From: Myxococcales bacterium
Lineage (GTDB): Bacteria > Myxococcota > Polyangia > Fen-1088
Direction: 5' to 3'
NCBI GenBank assembly: GCA_003155465.1
Contig: PMCR01000268.1
Location: 1-9,613 of the forward strand
Length of the DNA: 9,613 nt
Positions 6,427 to 9,613 of the stretch are shown one piece after another. The notes beneath the pieces are model-generated. The model ran no database searches. It was not told where the DNA came from and saw nothing but the letters and a program-made list of their open reading frames with translations. The translations under genes were made by a program, and so were the position numbers. Every line of letters begins with the position of its first letter. Position 1 is the stretch's first letter.

Positions 6427-7566
6427 CTACGCGCCGTCATTGCCCGGCACAGCCTCGGACAGGTGCACGGTGAATGTCGTGCCCACGTCGGGTTGGCTCG
6501 CCACCGTCACATCGCCCCCGTACATGGTGGCGAGCTTGCGCAGGATCGACAGGCCCAACCCGCTGCCCATGATGTTGCGGGTCTTGGCGTTCTTGATACG
6601 CACGAATTCGCCAAACAGCTTGGCGGTTTCCTCCTTGGTCATGCCAATGCCGGTGTCTTTCACCGTCATGGTCACGCCAGGGGCCCCGCCTGACACCGTC
6701 ACGTCGACCCGGCCGCCGTCGCGGTTGTACTTCACCGCATTGGACACGAGGTTGTTGAGCATGATCTCGATCTCGCCCCTGTCCGCCTGCAACACCACGG
6801 GTGCCAGTGCGTGCAGTTCCATCGTGATGGCCCGTTCCTGCGCCGCAGGCAGGGCAGTCTCGATCGCCGCGCGCGCCACCTCTGCCACGTCGACCAGGAC
6901 AAATTCGCGCGCCTTTTGGCCCGACTCGATGCGCGTCAGATCGAGCAGGTCCACGATGAGCTTCCGCATGCCATCGAGGCGCACCAGGCTGCGATCGACC
7001 GCGCGCTTCGCGGTCTCCGGATCCGTTGCGGCTCCTTCCTGCAGGAGTCGCAAGTAGCCCTCCACTGCTACGAGCGGCGCCTTGAGCTCGTGCACCAGCA
7101 CCGACAAGAACTGGAAGCGAACCTGGCGCTTCTCCTGCGCCAACTTGCGTGCCTGCCAGCGCAGGACATGGTGCCGCGCCGCCTTGCGAACTGCATCCCG
7201 CAGCTCTTCCGGGGTGAACGGCTTGGCCAGGAAATCGAAGGCTCCCCGCTTGGTGGCACTGACCGCGACATCCAGCGAGGCGTACGCCGTGATCATGATG
7301 ACCAGCGCGTCGTCGTGTCTTTGATTGAGCCGCTCCAGCACATCGAGGCCGGACATTCCGGGCAGCTTGTGGTCGAGCAAGACAATGTCGAACTTGCCCG
7401 TCTCGATCTTCTCCAAGCCCTCCTCGCCGCTCTCCGCCTGCGCAACCTCCAGGCGCACGTGGCCGTCGGTATCCGGCAACGCGACCCGAAAGCCATCGAG
7501 CACACGCGACGCCCCAGCCCGCATTCCGAGTTCGTCGTCGATGACCAACACGCGCAACGTGTCCAT
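6427..7566 (-). CDS. Receiver domain-histidine kinase fusion (REC-HisKA-HATPase)
   Basis: About 379 residues from the preferred start. Numbered from the upstream ATG at 7620 (397 residues), it has a receiver domain (about 22-145) with D28/D29, phospho-acceptor D83 (LLDHKLPG), T111 and K133. A charged linker helix follows, then a HisKA domain with phospho-histidine H177 (HELKAP) and an ATPase domain with N-box NNLVSN (289-294), DTGIG (322-326) and GSGLGLS (352-358). There is no membrane segment and no DNA-binding domain, so it is a cytoplasmic relay or modulator. It is likely phosphorylated on the receiver domain by the H-cluster sensor kinase encoded upstream, changing its own kinase activity. 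ATG 7566 is chosen because GGAGG stands 8 nt upstream and receiver domains normally start this close to their first strand. The 7620 ATG has only GGAG 12 nt away. hydG follows after 11 bp, tying this protein to hydrogenase maturation. Confidence 0.92.
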   Translation of the reverse strand: MDTLRVLVIDDELGMRAGASRVLDGFRVALPDTDGHVRLEVAQAESGEEGLEKIETGKFDIVLLDHKLPGMSGLDVLERLNQRHDDALVIMITAYASLDVAVSATKRGAFDFLAKPFTPEELRDAVRKAARHHVLRWQARKLAQEKRQVRFQFLSVLVHELKAPLVAVEGYLRLLQEGAATDPETAKRAVDRSLVRLDGMRKLIVDLLDLTRIESGQKAREFVLVDVAEVARAAIETALPAAQERAITMELHALAPVVLQADRGEIEIMLNNLVSNAVKYNRDGGRVDVTVSGGAPGVTMTVKDTGIGMTKEETAKLFGEFVRIKNAKTRNIMGSGLGLSILRKLATMYGGDVTVASQPDVGTTFTVHLSEAVPGNDGA

Positions 7567-7574
7567 GGGGACAG

Positions 7575-7579
7575 CCTCC
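7575..7579 (-). promoter_or_regulatory. Ribosome binding site deciding the receiver-kinase start
   Basis: A consensus GGAGG on the minus strand is followed by 8 nt and then ATG 7566. It lies inside the reading frame that begins at ATG 7620 and favours the shorter, 379-residue product over the longer one. Confidence 0.6.
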
Positions 7580-7616
7580 AGGTTCTCGGTAATGATCTTC
7601 TTCTTCAGTGCTGCTT

Positions 7617-7709
7617 TCATGCGCTGGGGATACTCCGTACTTCTTCCCCAAGAAAACGCGTCCGAGACCGGACGCGGGGTTTCGGGTGGATTCGAAAGAG
7701 GGTCGTCAT
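7617..7709 (-). CDS. Possible 30-residue leader peptide (uncertain)
   Basis: A small open frame from ATG 7709 to TGA 7617. It starts with ATGA overlapping the stop of the sensor kinase and ends in TGA overlapping the upstream ATG (7620) of the receiver kinase. AAGGA lies 6 nt before its ATG. The peptide is Arg-rich (8 Arg in 30) and has no recognised family. The intrinsic terminator at 7650-7676 lies entirely within it, so ribosomes moving along this frame could stop the terminator from folding. It may equally be chance: 30-codon frames are common in GC-rich DNA. Confidence 0.25.
   Translation of the reverse strand: MTTLFRIHPKPRVRSRTRFLGEEVRSIPSA
7650..7676 (-). terminator. Intrinsic terminator/attenuator after the sensor kinase
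   Basis: On the minus strand, CGCGTCCG (7676-7669), a four-base loop GTCT and CGGACGCG (7664-7657) form a perfect 8-bp GC-rich stem, followed at once by TTTTCTT (7656-7650). This is the clearest rho-independent terminator in the window. It lies 30 bp after the sensor kinase stop and before the receiver-kinase start. No obvious sigma70 promoter was seen between it and ATG 7566, so it may act as a partial terminator that sets the ratio of the sensor to the genes below. Confidence 0.75.
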
Positions 7710-9613
7710 CGAGCGTCCTTCAGCCCGTCTTCCTCCGGCGCCAAGAAGCTCATGGATTCCTCGCGCCGCTCGAAGCGTGGCAGCGTGACGGTAAAGGTCG
7801 TGCCCGTCGGGCCGGCCGCCGCGTCGGCGTTCGACTTGAGCCTGATGTTGCCCCGATGCATCTTGACGACGCCGTAGCTCACCGCCAGGCCCAGCCCGGT
7901 GCCGCGGCCCATCTGCTTGGTGGTGAAGAACGGTTCAAAGACCCGATTGACGTTCTCTTTGGGGATTCCCACCCCGGTGTCCTCGACCGCGAACCACACC
8001 TGTTCCTGGGTGGCGCCGGTGCGCACGGTAAGCCGACCGCCCGCGGGCATGGCGGCCACCGCGTTGGTGAGCAGATTGGTGAGAACCTGCCTGATTTGAT
8101 CCGCATCCAGGTCGGCCGTGACGGCGGCATCTTGGTGTTCCACCGCGACCTCGACGCCGGCAGGTGTCGGTACCCCGCGCAGCGAGCGCTCCACCAAGTC
8201 GGCGATCTTGGTTGGCAGCAAGACGACCTTGCTCTGACGGGCGAAGTTGAGCAGCCCCGACACGATCTTCTTGCAGCGGTCGGCCTGCTCGACGATCATC
8301 GCCAAGTCCTTCGATTGCGGTGAATCCTTGTCGAGGGCTTCCAGCAGGACGTGGGCGTAGAGCAGCACAACCCCGAGCGGGTTGTTCACCTCATGCGCAA
8401 TGCCGGCCGCCAACTGACCCATGCTGGCCAGTTTCTCCGCCTGCACCAGAGCCTGCTGTGTGCTCTCCAGTTTCGTGTTGGACAAGTCCAGTTTCTGCAC
8501 CGTCTTCTTCAGCCGCTCAATTGTGTAGGGCAGACACATCTCGTCCTCGGCCAGTCCGCGGAAGATGGCCACCGCGTGGGCGCGACAGGTGTCGTAGCCG
8601 CAGGCCCCGCAATTCAACTCATCGTCGGGACCGAGCTTCCCCATCTCAATCATGATGGTGTGGATCTCGTCCGCGGATGGGGTGGGCATGCTCTGGCTGA
8701 CCGCCTGGAAACTGCGGCCCATCCGCAGGTCGCGTAGCTCGTCCATCTCCGCCGACCACGCCGCGCGATCGAATTGGGCGAGTTGGCGTTGCATCTGACG
8801 ACTGACCAAGGCGCGCCGGACAAAGGGCGGCAGATGGACGCTCATCCCCGCGCCCATCACGCAGCCGCCGCGGCAACAGAGCAGCTCGAGCAGATGGACA
8901 TCGAGCGCGCCCGCGGAATACTCGTGCAGGGCCTCGGGAAAAGCCGAACGCCCGTCGGCCGACACCACCTGGCTGGAGGTCAGGTCCTCGTCAATTCCCG
9001 CGGTCTGCAGGCTTCCGCGCGGCAGGGGAAACACCCCGCCCAGGCCTGCGCGGGGCGGGTCGAAGTCCGATGGGGACACCTCTCTCATCCTGATTCCCTC
9101 GGAATCCAACATGTCCCGCAGCTCGCGGAAGGTCAGGACCGCGTCGACACGGTCCTGGCCCGTCAGGGTGGCCGCCTCGCCCTTCTTGGCGATGCAAGGC
9201 CCGATGAAGACAATCTTGGTTTCGGCGCCGTAGCGTGCGCGCAAGGCCCGCGCCGTGGCCAACATGGGCGACGCAATCGGGGCCAGATGGGGCATCAGGT
9301 CGGGGTGATAGCGCTCGACGAAATTGACAATGGCCGGACAGGCGGTGGCGATGAAACTGTCGCCCGGGCGTTGGGCCAGAAGACCGCGATAGGCGCGGGC
9401 CACCAAGTCGGCGCCGAACGCCACCTCGCACACCAGCGAGAAGCCCAGTCTTCGCAGCGATCCCACCATCTGTCGCACATCACGCTCGCCAATCTCCGCC
9501 GGATAGCTCGGAGCCACGCACGCTGCCACCCGCGCACCGCTGCGCAGAAGCCCATTTACATCCTCGACCGAGCTCAGCACGCGCTTGGCTCCCTGGCTGC
9601 ACACCAGCACGCA
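7706..9613 (-). CDS. H-cluster-domain sensor histidine kinase (HydS-like sensory [FeFe]-hydrogenase fused to a kinase), 5' end missing
   Basis: At least 635 residues, open to the right edge. Residues are numbered from the GTG at 9610, which is probably internal. The visible part begins with the last two cysteines of a ferredoxin-type [4Fe-4S] motif (C-x3-C-S). The hydrogenase domain (about 25-265) has TACP (C91), GPCIAKKGE (C139) and CCRGGC (C246, C250), the four H-cluster cysteine positions. A second Fe-S motif C334-x2-C337-x4-C342-x16-C359 (CGACGYDTC) and a coiled coil (about 362-392) follow. The kinase has phospho-histidine H406 (HEVNNP), N-box NLLTNA, DTGVGIP (544-550) and GTGLGLA. No membrane segments, so cytoplasmic. 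It probably senses H2 or redox state and passes phosphate to the receiver domain of the next gene. Compared with catalytic enzymes the proton-relay Cys before C91 is Ala, which argues for sensing rather than turnover. The substrate and signal are inferred, not shown. Confidence 0.9.
   Translation of the reverse strand, partial: CVLVCSQGAKRVLSSVEDVNGLLRSGARVAACVAPSYPAEIGERDVRQMVGSLRRLGFSLVCEVAFGADLVARAYRGLLAQRPGDSFIATACPAIVNFVERYHPDLMPHLAPIASPMLATARALRARYGAETKIVFIGPCIAKKGEAATLTGQDRVDAVLTFRELRDMLDSEGIRMREVSPSDFDPPRAGLGGVFPLPRGSLQTAGIDEDLTSSQVVSADGRSAFPEALHEYSAGALDVHLLELLCCRGGCVMGAGMSVHLPPFVRRALVSRQMQRQLAQFDRAAWSAEMDELRDLRMGRSFQAVSQSMPTPSADEIHTIMIEMGKLGPDDELNCGACGYDTCRAHAVAIFRGLAEDEMCLPYTIERLKKTVQKLDLSNTKLESTQQALVQAEKLASMGQLAAGIAHEVNNPLGVVLLYAHVLLEALDKDSPQSKDLAMIVEQADRCKKIVSGLLNFARQSKVVLLPTKIADLVERSLRGVPTPAGVEVAVEHQDAAVTADLDADQIRQVLTNLLTNAVAAMPAGGRLTVRTGATQEQVWFAVEDTGVGIPKENVNRVFEPFFTTKQMGRGTGLGLAVSYGVVKMHRGNIRLKSNADAAAGPTGTTFTVTLPRFERREESMSFLAPEEDGLKDAR

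Noticed and set aside
6811..7788. 325-codon plus-strand frame opposite the receiver kinase
   Set aside because: Antisense shadow of a gene with intact receiver and kinase motifs. It also crosses the terminator region.
9608..9610. GTG as the true start of the sensor kinase
   Set aside because: The codon before it (9613-9611) encodes Cys, completing a C-x3-C ferredoxin motif, so the gene clearly continues beyond the window.

Overview
The window looks like a piece of the chromosome of a high-GC anaerobic or facultatively anaerobic bacterium. All genes lie on the minus strand, so they are read from right (9613) to left (1). The content is an [FeFe]-hydrogenase locus: the three H-cluster maturases (HydG, HydF, HydE), an aspartate ammonia-lyase between HydG and HydF, two histidine kinases upstream, and the start of a NuoE/NuoF-type diaphorase pair downstream. 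From memory, the order hydG-aspA-hydF-hydE also occurs in Desulfovibrio. Together with the GC-rich, GAGCGTGAGCG-like intergenic repeats, this suggests a deltaproteobacterial lineage (Desulfobacterota or Myxococcota), but that is an inference and no marker gene here settles it.

Layout in the direction of transcription. (1) 9613-7706: a soluble sensor kinase, cut by the window edge. It joins a ferredoxin-type [4Fe-4S] module, an [FeFe]-hydrogenase H-cluster domain, a four-cysteine Fe-S motif, a coiled coil and a HisKA/HATPase kinase. Its H-cluster pocket keeps all four cluster cysteines but has Ala in place of the proton-relay Cys, as in sensory (HydS-like) hydrogenases. (2) 7709-7617: a gap with a strong intrinsic terminator and a possible 30-codon leader ORF running through it. 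(3) 7566-6427: a receiver domain fused to a second histidine kinase. (4) 6415-950: hydG, aspA, hydF, hydE, closely spaced or overlapping except for a 220-bp structured gap between aspA and hydF. (5) 949-740: an AT-richer control region with a sigma70-like promoter and a CRP/FNR-type palindrome. (6) 739-1: a NuoE-like [2Fe-2S] subunit and the first 87 codons of a NuoF-like subunit, overlapping by ATGA. The catalytic hydA is not in the window and is expected beyond the left edge.

Working model. HydG makes the Fe(CO)2(CN) synthon, HydE processes it, HydF assembles the [2Fe] subcluster, and AspA may supply the ammonia for its azadithiolate bridge. The products serve a multi-subunit NAD(P)-linked (HydABC/Hnd-type, possibly electron-bifurcating) hydrogenase. 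They may also serve the sensor kinase itself, which would make H2/redox sensing depend on the same maturation genes it probably controls. No DNA-binding output regulator is visible, so the last step of the signalling path is missing from the window.

No tRNA, rRNA, CRISPR array, transposase or phage gene was seen, and no gene-free stretch is longer than 220 bp.
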